Source of the DNA: Chloroflexota bacterium
Lineage (GTDB): Bacteria; Chloroflexota; UBA4733
Direction: 5' to 3'
Length of the DNA: 19,407 nucleotides
NCBI GenBank assembly: GCA_023489405.1
Contig: JAMDCW010000020.1
Location: forward strand, 1 to 19,407
Translations under genes and position numbers: made by a program
The notes under the pieces: model-generated
What the model was told of the DNA's origin: nothing
The model's input: the letters and a program-made list of their open reading frames with translations, nothing else
Databases searched by the model: none
Part shown: positions 1 through 7,569 of the stretch, in pieces
Layout of the letters: each line of letters starts with the position of its first letter
How positions within the stretch are numbered: the first letter of the stretch is position 1

Positions 1-75
1 TGGTCTCGGCGCCAGGCGCTCATCTGCTGTAGCATCAGCGCCTACGCGAGCGCAGGTCTCCTCTTGTTGACCGGT
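1..75 (+). repeat. Inverted repeat, left arm (75 bp, exact)
   Basis: Bases 1-75 are identical, with no mismatch, to the reverse complement of 1900-1974; the match stops at base 76 and may continue left of the window. Read on the + strand this arm encodes part of the signal peptide of the SBP at 613-2055 (WSRRQALICC through LLLLTG). The inner end of the match is the self-complementary hexamer ACCGGT (70-75), also present at the other arm, so the junction has palindromic microhomology. It is either a fold-back/chimeric assembly end or a real inverted duplication. Confidence 0.95.
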
Positions 76-399
76 AGCGGTGTTGCTGCTGCAGGCGGTC
101 AGCGCCGTTGCGCCAATAGCGAGAGCTGCCGCACCCAGGAAGCTGCGCCGGGACACCGCTGGCGCTTCGTAGGGCTGTCCCGTATCCGAGCTACTGATGC
201 GCCGGTGGCTCAGCGCAACGCCGGCGCTGATCGTGAACACCTGCTGGCGCTCTCGCAAGGTGAAGCCTCCGGTGGCGATGCTGCTTGGTCGTCCTTGCTC
301 ACGGGAGGAAGCCGCAGCGACCTGAGGAGAGGCGCCACGTGTGATAATGGTTATCCTGTTCTTGAGATCAGCAGGTACGGAATTGCCATGGATGTCCAT
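1..399 (-). CDS. Extracellular solute-binding lipoprotein, 5' part only (runs off left edge)
   Basis: An open frame of 133 codons runs from an ATG at 399 to the first base of the window. AGGAGG (404-409) and a well-formed promoter (432-460) support this start. Residues 83-103 form a typical SBP export signal: SRRSFL twin-arginine-like motif, an Ala/Leu-rich core, then lipobox LTAC with Cys103. The 82 residues before the motif are polar and unusually long; a GTG at codon 82 would give a normal-length signal but has no ribosome binding site. Nothing of the ligand-binding domain is visible. From about residue 111 on, the frame reads through DNA that is an exact inverted copy of the neighbouring SBP's signal-peptide region (1900-1974), so this tail is unlikely to be real protein. 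The true gene is either rearranged here or the sequence is chimeric. It lies downstream of, and in the same direction as, two other SBP genes but has its own promoter. Confidence 0.7.
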   Translation of the reverse strand, partial: MDIHGNSVPADLKNRITIITRGASPQVAAASSREQGRPSSIATGGFTLRERQQVFTISAGVALSHRRISSSDTGQPYEAPAVSRRSFLGAAALAIGATALTACSSNTATGQQEETCARVGADATADERLAPRP

Positions 400-431
400 A
401 AGGCCTCCTCTAGATACGCGGCAACTGGGAG

Positions 432-460
432 AGTATAGAATGCAAGCGCTTGTATTACAA
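432..460 (-). promoter_or_regulatory. Promoter with LacI-type operator in its spacer (for the SBP at 1-399)
   Basis: On the minus strand TTGTAA (455-460) and TATACT (432-437) are separated by exactly 17 bp. The spacer holds TACAAGCGCTTGCA (441-454), a near-perfect palindrome with central CG, directly against the -35 box. Transcription would begin near 425, leaving a short leader before the AGGAGG and ATG at 399. A repressor bound here would block polymerase. The same geometry recurs at 13236-13264 and 16366-16394. Confidence 0.8.
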
Positions 461-612
461 GGAACACGTAAAGCATCTAGCGGATAGACAGAGTTAATTG
501 ATAACGCTTTGCAGATCAGGTTGAGAACCTCTCTCTGATTCGGAGAGCGCCGCATATCAGACTCCGGCCGGATCGCTCACGCCCTCGACTGGTACGTGCC
601 AGCAGCGTCGCA

Positions 613-2055
613 TCAACCAGGGTTCGTGGTGCCGGTCAGCAACTGGTTGATCCGCGGCACCAGCGCCGCTGTGACCGTGGTGGCGGATTTTTCACCACGC
701 CAGAGATAGGTGGTCTGCTGGTTGAAGAGATCACTGACGGCCTGCATCGCTGGCAGGATCGGTAAAGCTCGCAAGTGCTGACCCGCGTCGACGTAGGCTG
801 CCTCGTTCGCCGGCGGCAGGTCCGGCTGGCGCCACGCTGTCCCCTTCGCCACCGATTGCCGTGTCGGCATGCCACCGCCGAGCGCGGCAACGGCCACCTG
901 TGTGCTCGGGCGATTGAGGTAGGCGAGGAATTGCCACGCTTGCGCCGCATACCGAGAGTGCGCGGAGATCGAGAAGCAGCTCGAGAGCAGCGCGTAGGCA
1001 CGTCCAGCGGTACCTTGGGGGAAAAGAGTCACATCCCAGCCGAAAGAGCGCACGCTGCGAAGCTGTTTGATCGTCCCCCGGATACCGGTCATCATTGCAA
1101 CCTTCCCCGAGGCAAAGAGATGTCCCTGGCTGTTATCGGTGAGCTCAGCAACCGATGGAGCCACACGCCATTTCGTGCTGAGGTTGGCACTCCACTGGAG
1201 GGCTTCCTGGGCTGCCGGCTGATCTAAGAGGCAGTGGTGACCATCGGCACTAAAGAACTTTCCTCCATTCATCCAGATGAGAGAGGCGCAAACTTCCCAG
1301 TCTGTCGTCCGGGCAAAGCCGAACTGACGGACAGGTCCAGAGCTCGGTCGTTCGGTGAGGTGCTGAGCGGCGGACAGGAGGTCATTCCATGTCCAGCGCT
1401 CAGTCGGGTAGGATAACCGCGCGGCATCGAAGAGCGCTTTGTTGTAGTAGAGCACCGGATCGGGATTCCAGGCTTTGGGTATACCGTACTGATGAGCACC
1501 GTAGCGGAAATAGTCAAAGACTGCCGGATAGAAGTCGGCGACGTCAAAACGATGGTCGGCATCGATGGACGAATCGAGCGTGAGCAGGACACCATCTTGG
1601 GCAAACTTGGCGAAATACTCTACATTCACCCCGAACAGATCTGGCGCGACGTTGCCGGCGATCATCGTCTGGATCTTCGTTGGATAGTTCGTCGGGAATG
1701 ACTGCACATTGATCTTGATGTCGGGATATTCCTGATGGAAGGCATCAGCCTGCCGCTGATAGATACGTCCGCCGTTCATCGGCGTTTCCCACGTGGTCAT
1801 CGACAACACTGCTTCCGCTTGCGTGGGTGTGTGACCAGCGGGAGTAGTGGCACCTGGCAGCACCGCCGAGGACTTGCCAGCAGGCGATTGGCGCGCGCAA
1901 CCGGTCAACAAGAGGAGACCTGCGCTCGCGTAGGCGCTGATGCTACAGCAGATGAGCGCCTGGCGCCGAGACCAGCGCAGTTCTGTGGCGCGACGTCGCT
2001 GTACCTGTTCAGTCGCCGGGTCAGCAGCACTAGCCTTCTCGTATCCCCCCACCAT
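613..2055 (-). CDS. Extracellular solute-binding lipoprotein (family 1, sugar ABC transporter)
   Basis: This 480-residue protein should be a lipid-anchored receptor for a carbohydrate ABC importer. The start ATG is preceded by AAGGAG at a good distance. A polar n-region carries WSRRQAL at 28-34, then a hydrophobic stretch ends in lipobox LTGC with Cys53; a Ser/Thr/Pro/Ala-rich linker follows to about residue 80. The binding domain shows the usual family-1 marks: MTTWETP near 86, IAGNVAPDLFGVN near 132-144, YYNKALF, WTWNDLLSAAQHLT, IWMNGGKFF, LFASGKVAMM and a C-terminal YLWRGEKSA segment. It is the most divergent of the SBPs here: VAPDLFGVN replaces the APDVF(Y/F) pattern and the PRGFG motif is lost (IPKAWNPD instead). 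It follows the SBP at 2101-3468 by 45 bp, so the two are probably one operon. The ligand is unknown; an oligosaccharide is the default inference. Confidence 0.93.
   Translation of the reverse strand: MVGGYEKASAADPATEQVQRRRATELRWSRRQALICCSISAYASAGLLLLTGCARQSPAGKSSAVLPGATTPAGHTPTQAEAVLSMTTWETPMNGGRIYQRQADAFHQEYPDIKINVQSFPTNYPTKIQTMIAGNVAPDLFGVNVEYFAKFAQDGVLLTLDSSIDADHRFDVADFYPAVFDYFRYGAHQYGIPKAWNPDPVLYYNKALFDAARLSYPTERWTWNDLLSAAQHLTERPSSGPVRQFGFARTTDWEVCASLIWMNGGKFFSADGHHCLLDQPAAQEALQWSANLSTKWRVAPSVAELTDNSQGHLFASGKVAMMTGIRGTIKQLRSVRSFGWDVTLFPQGTAGRAYALLSSCFSISAHSRYAAQAWQFLAYLNRPSTQVAVAALGGGMPTRQSVAKGTAWRQPDLPPANEAAYVDAGQHLRALPILPAMQAVSDLFNQQTTYLWRGEKSATTVTAALVPRINQLLTGTTNPG
1900..1974 (-). repeat. 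Inverted repeat, right arm (75 bp, exact)
   Basis: This is the reverse complement of bases 1-75, lying inside the signal-peptide coding region of the SBP gene at 613-2055. Here the sequence makes sense as a lipoprotein signal peptide, so this arm is the native copy and the left arm is the displaced one. Confidence 0.95.
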
Positions 2056-2100
2056 CGGGCTCTCCTTAACTCAACTGCTCTTCCCCTCTCATCAAAGCGG

Positions 2101-3465
2101 TTATTGCTGCTGGAGCATAGCGGTGATCTTCGGCGTGAGGTTGGGAAGAATCTCCTGGGCTGTCTTGCTCCCGTCCCAGAGGTAACCGAGCTCCTTCCCC
2201 AGGAGCGTGTCGATCTGCGCCCAGTAGACCGATTGCGGATCGATGTGGACATAGGTTGGTGCGTTCAGAAAGACTTCCATGTGCTTAGGAGGCACGCTAG
2301 GTTTAACGTAACAGCCAGAGTTAGCGACCGATTGGCGCGGCGGCGCGACCGTGGCGGCCTGGCACTCCATGGTCTGAACGTGCTTGCCCGCCACCCAGGA
2401 GAGCAGATCCCAGGTGAGATGCGGATGTGAGGGCTTGGCGATCATCGCCCAGCAGATACCGCCGCCGCTCGTCGCCGCGATTGCCTTCTTCGGCAGTGGC
2501 GCCACATCCCAGGGGATGCTCGTCAGCTTGCGGTAGCTGGTCAAAGCGGCGGGAATGTCCATGTTCATGGCGAGGCGGCCACTGGCGAAGAGATTGGTGT
2601 TGTTTTCTTGCTGGGTGTACTGGGGAGTGGGCATCACCTGGTACTTGTGCATCAAGTCGGCGAGGAACTGGAGTCCGGCCATAGCCGGCGGTTGGTCAAG
2701 GAGGCAGCGGCGGTTGGTGGGATCGACGACCTGACCGCCGAAGATCCACACCCAGGGCTCCCACTGGCGGAGGCCCAGCGCCTGTCCGTAACCATACTGC
2801 ACGACGCGACTGCCCTGGCGCCGTGTGAGGCGATCTGCCAGCGAGAGAAAAGCATCCACAGTCCACGCGGGGTCGTTCCAGTGCTCGCCAGGGTGCGACG
2901 CGCCAGCCTTCGTGAAGAGGTCCTCATTCCAATAGAGATCTTGGTTACCGAAGCCACGAGGGAGGCCGTAGAGCTGGTTGTGCCAGTAGTACTGCTTGAG
3001 GGCTTTCGGGTAGAAATCGTGCAGGTCATACTTCGCTGTCTGGACGAAGGAGTCGATCACCGTCAAAGCGCCCTTCACCGCATAGACAGGGATGTGAGGC
3101 GGATCCAGGTAGAAGACATCGGGCGGTACACCGCCGGCAATCATCGTATCCAGCTTGGTGTACTGGTTTCCCCCTTGAGTGCTGATGTAACTCGCCTTGA
3201 CATTGGGATGCTGCTTATCAAACTCTTGGAGCGCTTGCTGCATCACTTTTTGCTGGACGAAGTTGCCCCAAGCCATGACGCTCAGGCTGATGGAGCCGCT
3301 ACCTGCAGCCGGCTCAGCGGGTGTGCCCGCAGCCGTGCGCCTCGCGGATGTCTCGCTTTGAGCAGGGCTACTCACTGCCGGACTGCGGCAGGCCGTCAAG
3401 AGGGCTAGACCACTCGCGCCCGCGAGCAATCGGAGGATGCTCCGCCGTCTCATGATAGTTACCAT
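2101..3465 (-). CDS. Extracellular solute-binding lipoprotein (family 1, sugar ABC transporter)
   Basis: A lipoprotein receptor of about 454 residues. AGGAGG at 3474-3479 lies 8 nt before the ATG at 3465; a GTG one codon earlier (3468) is the alternative. The signal is short: MRRRSILRLL, a hydrophobic core and lipobox LTAC with Cys26. A low-complexity linker leads to LSVMAWGNF, then AGGVPPDVFYLDPPH (near 110-124), YGLPRGFGNQDLYWNEDLF (near 166-184), WIFGGQVV, LFASGRLAMN and a C-terminal KELGYLWDGSKTA. PPDVFYL and YGLPRGFG place it with the SBPs at 8741-10087, 14802-16295 and 17600-18913 rather than with the pair at 3680 and 10176. It is the first gene of a leftward unit, divergent from the SBP at 3680, and the 14-bp palindromic operator at 3602-3615 lies between them. 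Confidence 0.94.
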   Translation of the reverse strand: MVTIMRRRSILRLLAGASGLALLTACRSPAVSSPAQSETSARRTAAGTPAEPAAGSGSISLSVMAWGNFVQQKVMQQALQEFDKQHPNVKASYISTQGGNQYTKLDTMIAGGVPPDVFYLDPPHIPVYAVKGALTVIDSFVQTAKYDLHDFYPKALKQYYWHNQLYGLPRGFGNQDLYWNEDLFTKAGASHPGEHWNDPAWTVDAFLSLADRLTRRQGSRVVQYGYGQALGLRQWEPWVWIFGGQVVDPTNRRCLLDQPPAMAGLQFLADLMHKYQVMPTPQYTQQENNTNLFASGRLAMNMDIPAALTSYRKLTSIPWDVAPLPKKAIAATSGGGICWAMIAKPSHPHLTWDLLSWVAGKHVQTMECQAATVAPPRQSVANSGCYVKPSVPPKHMEVFLNAPTYVHIDPQSVYWAQIDTLLGKELGYLWDGSKTAQEILPNLTPKITAMLQQQ

Positions 3466-3601
3466 CACTGGTACCTCCTCTCGACTTCCTAATGCCCTTT
3501 ACGTACGTTGGGACTTCCCCAAGGCTGTCCTGAACTGTGGAGGAATGCCTGTGTGTTCAACCAGTTGCGCTGAGCCGAGTGTATAAGACAATCGAAGTGA
3601 T

Positions 3602-3615
3602 TGCAAGCGCTTGCA
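3602..3615. promoter_or_regulatory. LacI-type operator, perfect palindrome, in a divergent intergenic region
   Basis: TGCAAGCGCTTGCA is fully self-complementary with a central CG, the classic LacI-family site. It lies between the leftward SBP (start 3465) and the rightward SBP (start 3680). Possible core elements flank it: minus-strand TATACA at 3580-3585 with CTTGCA (3602-3607) 16 bp upstream, and plus-strand TAATAC at 3631-3636. The plus-strand -35 is poor. The operator call is firm; which promoter it controls is less sure, and it could serve both. Confidence 0.85.
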
Positions 3616-3679
3616 TTGTGCTGCTCTCGATAATACGATTGACATGGTCAAATGGAGATCACCAACAAGGATTGAGCGC

Positions 3680-5095
3680 ATGGATCGATCAGGTGCACCG
3701 GGAAGGCGATGCGGCGATACAGGTTCTCCAATCTCCACACGCCGTCAGTTGCTGCGCTCCTTAGCTATCGTGGGAACAGCACTGCTATCAGCGGCCTGTG
3801 CACAATCGGCGTCACAGACCGTATCCAGGACAGCGGCCTCGACAATCACGAGCAGGAGCTCATCAGCGCGTACGGCGCCAGCCGGCAAGCGAACGGCGCT
3901 CAACGTCTACTACTGGGGATCGCTCGCTGAGCAGCAATGCTACAAAGCCTTACACGCTGGCTTCGAGCAAGCCCACCCAAGCATTACCTTACAGATGAAT
4001 CCCGGCGTTGGCGGCGTTCCCTACTACCAGAAGCTCGAGGCGATGGCCGCCGGCGGTACGACGCCTGACGTCTTCCGCCTCGCACCAAACTGGTTTGCCT
4101 CGCTCGCGGCGAAACAGTTACCAGCAACGCTCGATCCCTATGTTGCCGCGGACAAATTTCCACTGAAACAGTATTGGAGCGCGTTGGTACAGTCCTGGCG
4201 CTACAACGGGAAGCTACTGTCCATGCCAGAAATTGGCAACGTCCTCGTCCTCCTGTACAACGTTGACCTTTTCAAGAAGGCCGGGGTCACCGACCCTAAT
4301 ACGGCAGACGCAGCCAAGCAGTGGACATGGTCGGCCTTTGTAGCCGCGGCGCAGCGGCTGACTCAGGGCAACGGGGCCACGAAGCAGTTCGGCTGCAGCT
4401 TTATCACTGCGATCCAGCAGCTCTTACCGTGGATCTGGTCAGCCGGTGGGCGGCTGTTTGCTGATGACGCCCACCCGACCAAGCTCGACATGAGTGATCC
4501 TCACACCGTTGCGGCGTTTCAGTGGCTTGCCGATCTCCTGAACAAGTATCGTGTCGCGCCGCCCCCCAGCTATACGGCAACGATCTCCCCCAACGTCCTC
4601 TTCTATACGGGCCGCCTGGGGATGTATGCCACGCTCACCGACCTCGGCACGGTACGCCAGCAGATCAATGGTAAGTTCAACTGGGATGTTGGCCCTTTGC
4701 CCGCTGGCCCGGCTGGGCATGTGAACTTTGCTGGTGGCGCCGGCTGGGCGCTGGCGAACACCAGTCGCGTCCACGACCAAGGCTGGCTAGTTCTCGCCTA
4801 CATCGCCAGCAAACCGGGGCAGGAACAGTACGTGAGCCGGCAGTTGGAGATTCCGGTGCTGAAAACACTGGCAACGGGAGCGTGGCTGAAGCTGTCACCG
4901 CCTCCGGTGCACCGCCAGCCGATATTGGCGGCGCTCCACGAGGCGCGTCCGATTCCCAAGTCTCCCCAGATGCTCCAGCTCGCTGCCCAAGCGATCAACC
5001 CAGAGCTCGATCTCCTATGGAGCGGGAAGGTCGATGCCAAGACAGCGATGGCAGCGATCGATCAGAAGGGGAACGGACTGCTGCATCAGAGCTAG
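3680..5095 (+). CDS. Extracellular solute-binding lipoprotein (family 1), paired with a hydrolase gene
   Basis: A 471-residue receptor starting at ATG 3680, with AAGGA at 3667-3671. The frame stays open up to a TTG at 3611, but that codon lies inside the operator at 3602-3615, so the later start is preferred. STRRQLLRS (19-27) and a hydrophobic core end in LSAAC with probable lipid Cys40. Then come a Ser/Thr-rich linker, VYYWGSLAE, AGGTTPDVFRLAPNWF (near 124-139), YNGKLLSMPEIGN, LYNVDLFKKAG, WTWSAFVAAAQRLT, PWIWSAGGRLF, AFQWLADLLNKYRVAPPP, FYTGRLGMY and PLPAGPAGHVNFAGGA. The gene product closely resembles the SBP at 10176-11666, with conserved YNGKLL, PTKL, FYTGR and AIDQ blocks; the two form a subfamily distinct from the others. 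It is followed after 30 bp by the hydrolase at 5126, which points to an operon and a shared substrate. Confidence 0.94.
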   Translation: MDRSGAPGRRCGDTGSPISTRRQLLRSLAIVGTALLSAACAQSASQTVSRTAASTITSRSSSARTAPAGKRTALNVYYWGSLAEQQCYKALHAGFEQAHPSITLQMNPGVGGVPYYQKLEAMAAGGTTPDVFRLAPNWFASLAAKQLPATLDPYVAADKFPLKQYWSALVQSWRYNGKLLSMPEIGNVLVLLYNVDLFKKAGVTDPNTADAAKQWTWSAFVAAAQRLTQGNGATKQFGCSFITAIQQLLPWIWSAGGRLFADDAHPTKLDMSDPHTVAAFQWLADLLNKYRVAPPPSYTATISPNVLFYTGRLGMYATLTDLGTVRQQINGKFNWDVGPLPAGPAGHVNFAGGAGWALANTSRVHDQGWLVLAYIASKPGQEQYVSRQLEIPVLKTLATGAWLKLSPPPVHRQPILAALHEARPIPKSPQMLQLAAQAINPELDLLWSGKVDAKTAMAAIDQKGNGLLHQS

Positions 5096-5113
5096 CGTAG
5101 CCTGCCTTGTGTG

Positions 5114-5119
5114 AAAGGA
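5114..5119 (+). promoter_or_regulatory. Ribosome binding site that fixes the hydrolase start at GTG 5126
   Basis: AAAGGA lies 6 nt before GTG 5126. A longer reading from GTG 5111 would place this Shine-Dalgarno sequence inside the coding region and add only five residues ahead of the conserved NVILIVIDSLRAD strand. Confidence 0.6.
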
Positions 5120-5125
5120 AAGCCA

Positions 5126-6508
5126 GTGAACGTCATCCTCATCGTCATTGACAGCTTACGGGCAGATCACGTCGGCTGCTACGGGAACACCTGGATTCAG
5201 ACACCGGCGTTCGATGCCCTAGCGGCGGAGAGCTTGCGTTTCAGCCGTGCCTATCCTGAGGCGCTACCCACCATTCCTGCGCGCCGGGCTATCCACACCG
5301 GGCAACGCACCTTCCCTTTCGATAACTGGGTGCCCGAGAAGGGAGCTTCGGCTCACCGCTACGGCTGGCAGCGGATCCCGGAAGATCAGGTGACCCTGGC
5401 GGAAATTCTCAGTCACGCTGGCTATCATACGGCCTTCATCACCGACTGCTACCACTACTTCAAGCCGACGATGAACTTCCACCGCGGCTTCACCCAGTGG
5501 GAATGGATCCGCGGACAGGAACGCGATCCCTACCGGTCCATCTGCCGTACCGACCGGGCACGCATCCAGGCCGTCGCTCCCGTGCCTGAGGCGGCTGGAC
5601 CGCAGAGTATGCTCGCGCAGTACCTCGCCAATGCCGCTCACCGTCAGGTCGAAGAAGACTGGCAGGCACCTCAAGTCTTTCAGGCAGCCATGCGCTGGAT
5701 CGTCGAGAACCAAGGGCTCTCCCCTTTCTTCCTCCTCATCGATTCCTTCGATCCTCATGAACCCTGGGATCCGCCCCAACCTTACGTCGACCTCTATGAT
5801 CCGGGGTACCAGGGGCGAACGGTGATCACGCCGCGCTACGGTCCGAGCGACTACCTCAGTGCCGCGGAGCTGCGCCACATGCGGGCGCTCTATGCCGCCG
5901 AGGTGACGCTGGTGGACCACTGGCTGGGACGGTTCTTACACTGGGCACGAGTCTACGGCATGCTCGACGACACGCTGGTGATCGTGATCTCGGACCACGG
6001 GCATCAGCTCGGCGAGCACGGTTTGACAGGGAAAGTCGCATCCGGTCTCTACGCCGAGCTGACGGATGTGCCTTTGCTCCTACGGCATCCGCGCGGCGAG
6101 CGGGCGGGAGAGGTCTGCACGGCGTTCGCGCAAAACCACGATCTGGCGCCAACCATCCTCGGCATGCTCGGGATCGAGCCGCCCCTGGCGCTCGAAGGAC
6201 GGGATCTCTGGCAGATTGCCAATGGCGCCACGTCAGCACGAGACTACGTCACGGCCGGAATGGATGACTACGTGTGGTGCCGCAACGACGGCTACGTCTA
6301 CATGGCGCGCAATGATGGCAGCGAGGCACGGCTGTTCGACGTCCAGGAGGATCCGTCGCAGCAGCGCGATATCGCGGCGCTGCACCCGGAGATAGCTGAG
6401 CGCATGTACGCTTGTGTACTGGCAGATGCCGGCGGGATGTTGCCGGACTACCGTGCACTGCGAGAACGCACCGCGCTCGCTTGGTGGGAACTGTACCGCT
6501 TCCGCTGA
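5126..6508 (+). CDS. Sulfatase-fold hydrolase (alkaline phosphatase superfamily) with Thr at the nucleophile position
   Basis: A 460-residue cytosolic-looking enzyme with no signal peptide. The fold is clear: NVILIVIDSLRADH with metal ligand Asp9, LPTIPARRAIHTG (47-59), DPHEPWDPP, and VISDHGHQLGEHG with Asp290/His291 and Lys303. In true sulfatases the first residue of the C/S-x-P-x-R motif is the Cys or Ser converted to formylglycine; here it is Thr49 (T-I-P-A-R53). The GKxH motif that binds sulfate in arylsulfatases is replaced by TDCYH (106-110). Both features recur in the hydrolase at 13343-14737 but not in the one at 11711-13198. Thr nucleophiles are known in nucleotide pyrophosphatase/phosphodiesterases of the same superfamily, so a phosphoryl-ester substrate is an inference worth testing; an ordinary formylglycine sulfatase is unlikely. 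It is co-transcribed with the SBP at 3680-5095. Confidence 0.88.
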   Translation: MNVILIVIDSLRADHVGCYGNTWIQTPAFDALAAESLRFSRAYPEALPTIPARRAIHTGQRTFPFDNWVPEKGASAHRYGWQRIPEDQVTLAEILSHAGYHTAFITDCYHYFKPTMNFHRGFTQWEWIRGQERDPYRSICRTDRARIQAVAPVPEAAGPQSMLAQYLANAAHRQVEEDWQAPQVFQAAMRWIVENQGLSPFFLLIDSFDPHEPWDPPQPYVDLYDPGYQGRTVITPRYGPSDYLSAAELRHMRALYAAEVTLVDHWLGRFLHWARVYGMLDDTLVIVISDHGHQLGEHGLTGKVASGLYAELTDVPLLLRHPRGERAGEVCTAFAQNHDLAPTILGMLGIEPPLALEGRDLWQIANGATSARDYVTAGMDDYVWCRNDGYVYMARNDGSEARLFDVQEDPSQQRDIAALHPEIAERMYACVLADAGGMLPDYRALRERTALAWWELYRFR

Positions 6509-6633
6509 ACAGCGTCTCTCTCACGTTGTCGGGAACTGCCCCCATATCTCTTTTAAGAAAAAGGTGGTGAGCAGCAGAAGACGCTATTCCACTATAGGTT
6601 TGCCCTCATGACGAGCGCACCCTTCGCGTGGGG

Positions 6634-6661
6634 GGTGATCCGGACGAGACCGGCGTCATCC
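6634..6661. terminator. GC-rich hairpin between convergent genes, possible terminator
   Basis: GGTGATCCGG (6634-6643) can pair with CCGGCGTCATCC (6650-6661) around a 6-base loop, with a small internal loop. It lies where the rightward hydrolase and leftward permease units converge and overlaps the permease stop codon. The T run after it is short (CTTT), so intrinsic termination is only possible. The rest of the convergent gap 6509-6655 shows nothing else I recognise. Confidence 0.3.
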
Positions 6662-7555
6662 TTTAACACCGGTGAAGACGATTCCCTGGATGAAGTAGCG
6701 CTGGAGGAAAAAGAAGAGCAAGAGGACGGGCAACATCACGACGAGAGAGGCAGCCATCAAGAGGTTCCAGTCGGTGCCGTACTCCCCCTGGAAGGCGCGG
6801 AGTCCGAGGGCCAAGGTGAACATTCCCTGGCTGTGCAGGTAGATGAGTGGACCGAGGAAATCATCCCAGTGCGCCTTGAAGATGAACACAGCTACAGCGG
6901 CCAAGGCTGGCTTCGACAGAGGGAGGAGAATACGCCAGTAGATGGTCAACACACCTGCGCCGTCAATTTTCGCGGCATCGTCGGTTTCTGTAGAAATTGT
7001 CATGAAGAACTGACGCAAGAGGAAGACGTTGAAAGCGCCAACCGCAAAGAAAGGGGGAACGATCAGGGGGTAGAAGGTATTGATCCAGTCGAGATTGCGG
7101 AAGAGGATGAATTTGGGGATCATCGTCACCTGGTCCGGCAGCATCAAGGTCGACAGCACGACGAGAAACCAGATGTCCCGTCCGGGCCAGCGCAAGCGAG
7201 CAAACGAGTAGGCGACAATGGAGCAGGAGAAAAGGGCACCTACCAAAGGGGTAAGTGTCGTGATCAGCGTGTTGCGGAAGAACAGGGCAAAAGGCAAGAC
7301 GGTCAGGGCTTGGGCGTAGTTCTGCGGCTGTAATGGTTGGGGGATCCACTGCGGTGGGTAGAGGAAGACCGATCCTTCATTCTTGAGACTCGTGGAGAGC
7401 ATCCAGAGAAAAGGAATAGAGACAAAGATGCCACCGATGCCGAGAGCGAGATAGGTGAAGGTCAAACGGGTAGTACCAGCCGCCCGGCGGCTCTGCCAGA
7501 ACGGTACTTTCCGGCCGGGTGACGACGCTTGCCAGGTTTGCGCTTGCGATGCCAT
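6656..7555 (-). CDS. Carbohydrate ABC transporter permease, MalG type
   Basis: A 299-residue inner-membrane subunit of a sugar importer, normal length for the MalG/CUT1 class. AAAGGA precedes the ATG at 7555. Hydrophobic segments lie near residues 34-56, 95-118, 128-145, 160-182, 215-228 and 262-285. The EAA loop that docks on the ATPase reads TDDAAKIDGAGVLTIYWRI (191-209) and continues LLPLSKPAL. The C-terminus YFIQGIVFTGVKG is typical of this class. It follows the MalF-type gene by 14 bp and forms the heterodimeric channel with it. No ATP-binding subunit is encoded in the window, as is common where a shared MsmX/MalK-like ATPase serves many CUT1 systems. Confidence 0.96.
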   Translation of the reverse strand: MASQAQTWQASSPGRKVPFWQSRRAAGTTRLTFTYLALGIGGIFVSIPFLWMLSTSLKNEGSVFLYPPQWIPQPLQPQNYAQALTVLPFALFFRNTLITTLTPLVGALFSCSIVAYSFARLRWPGRDIWFLVVLSTLMLPDQVTMIPKFILFRNLDWINTFYPLIVPPFFAVGAFNVFLLRQFFMTISTETDDAAKIDGAGVLTIYWRILLPLSKPALAAVAVFIFKAHWDDFLGPLIYLHSQGMFTLALGLRAFQGEYGTDWNLLMAASLVVMLPVLLLFFFLQRYFIQGIVFTGVKG

Positions 7556-7569
7556 GGGCGTTTTCCTTT

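Noticed and set aside
1..75. The 75-bp inverted repeat as a transposon end or attachment site
   Set aside because: One arm is ordinary signal-peptide coding sequence, there is no transposase or integrase gene, and no target duplication is visible.
64..438. Open frame on the + strand near the left edge
   Set aside because: It is antisense to the SBP with a clear signal peptide, ribosome binding site and promoter; the + frame has no domain or signal of its own.
498..516. TGATAACGCTTTGCA as a sixth operator
   Set aside because: Only about half of each arm fits the TGCAAG/CTTGCA halves and the arms are out of register around the CG.
527..548. CTCTC/GAGAG hairpin as a terminator of the SBP at 613-2055
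   Set aside because: A 5-bp stem with no T run downstream on the minus strand; too weak to call.
3611..3679. TTG 3611 as the start of the SBP at 3680
   Set aside because: The codon lies inside the palindromic operator and lacks a ribosome binding site; ATG 3680 has AAGGA at good spacing.
6608..7333. 241-codon + frame opposite the MalG-type permease
   Set aside because: Very Glu/Gly/Gln-rich shadow translation of the antisense strand of a membrane-protein gene; no recognisable family.
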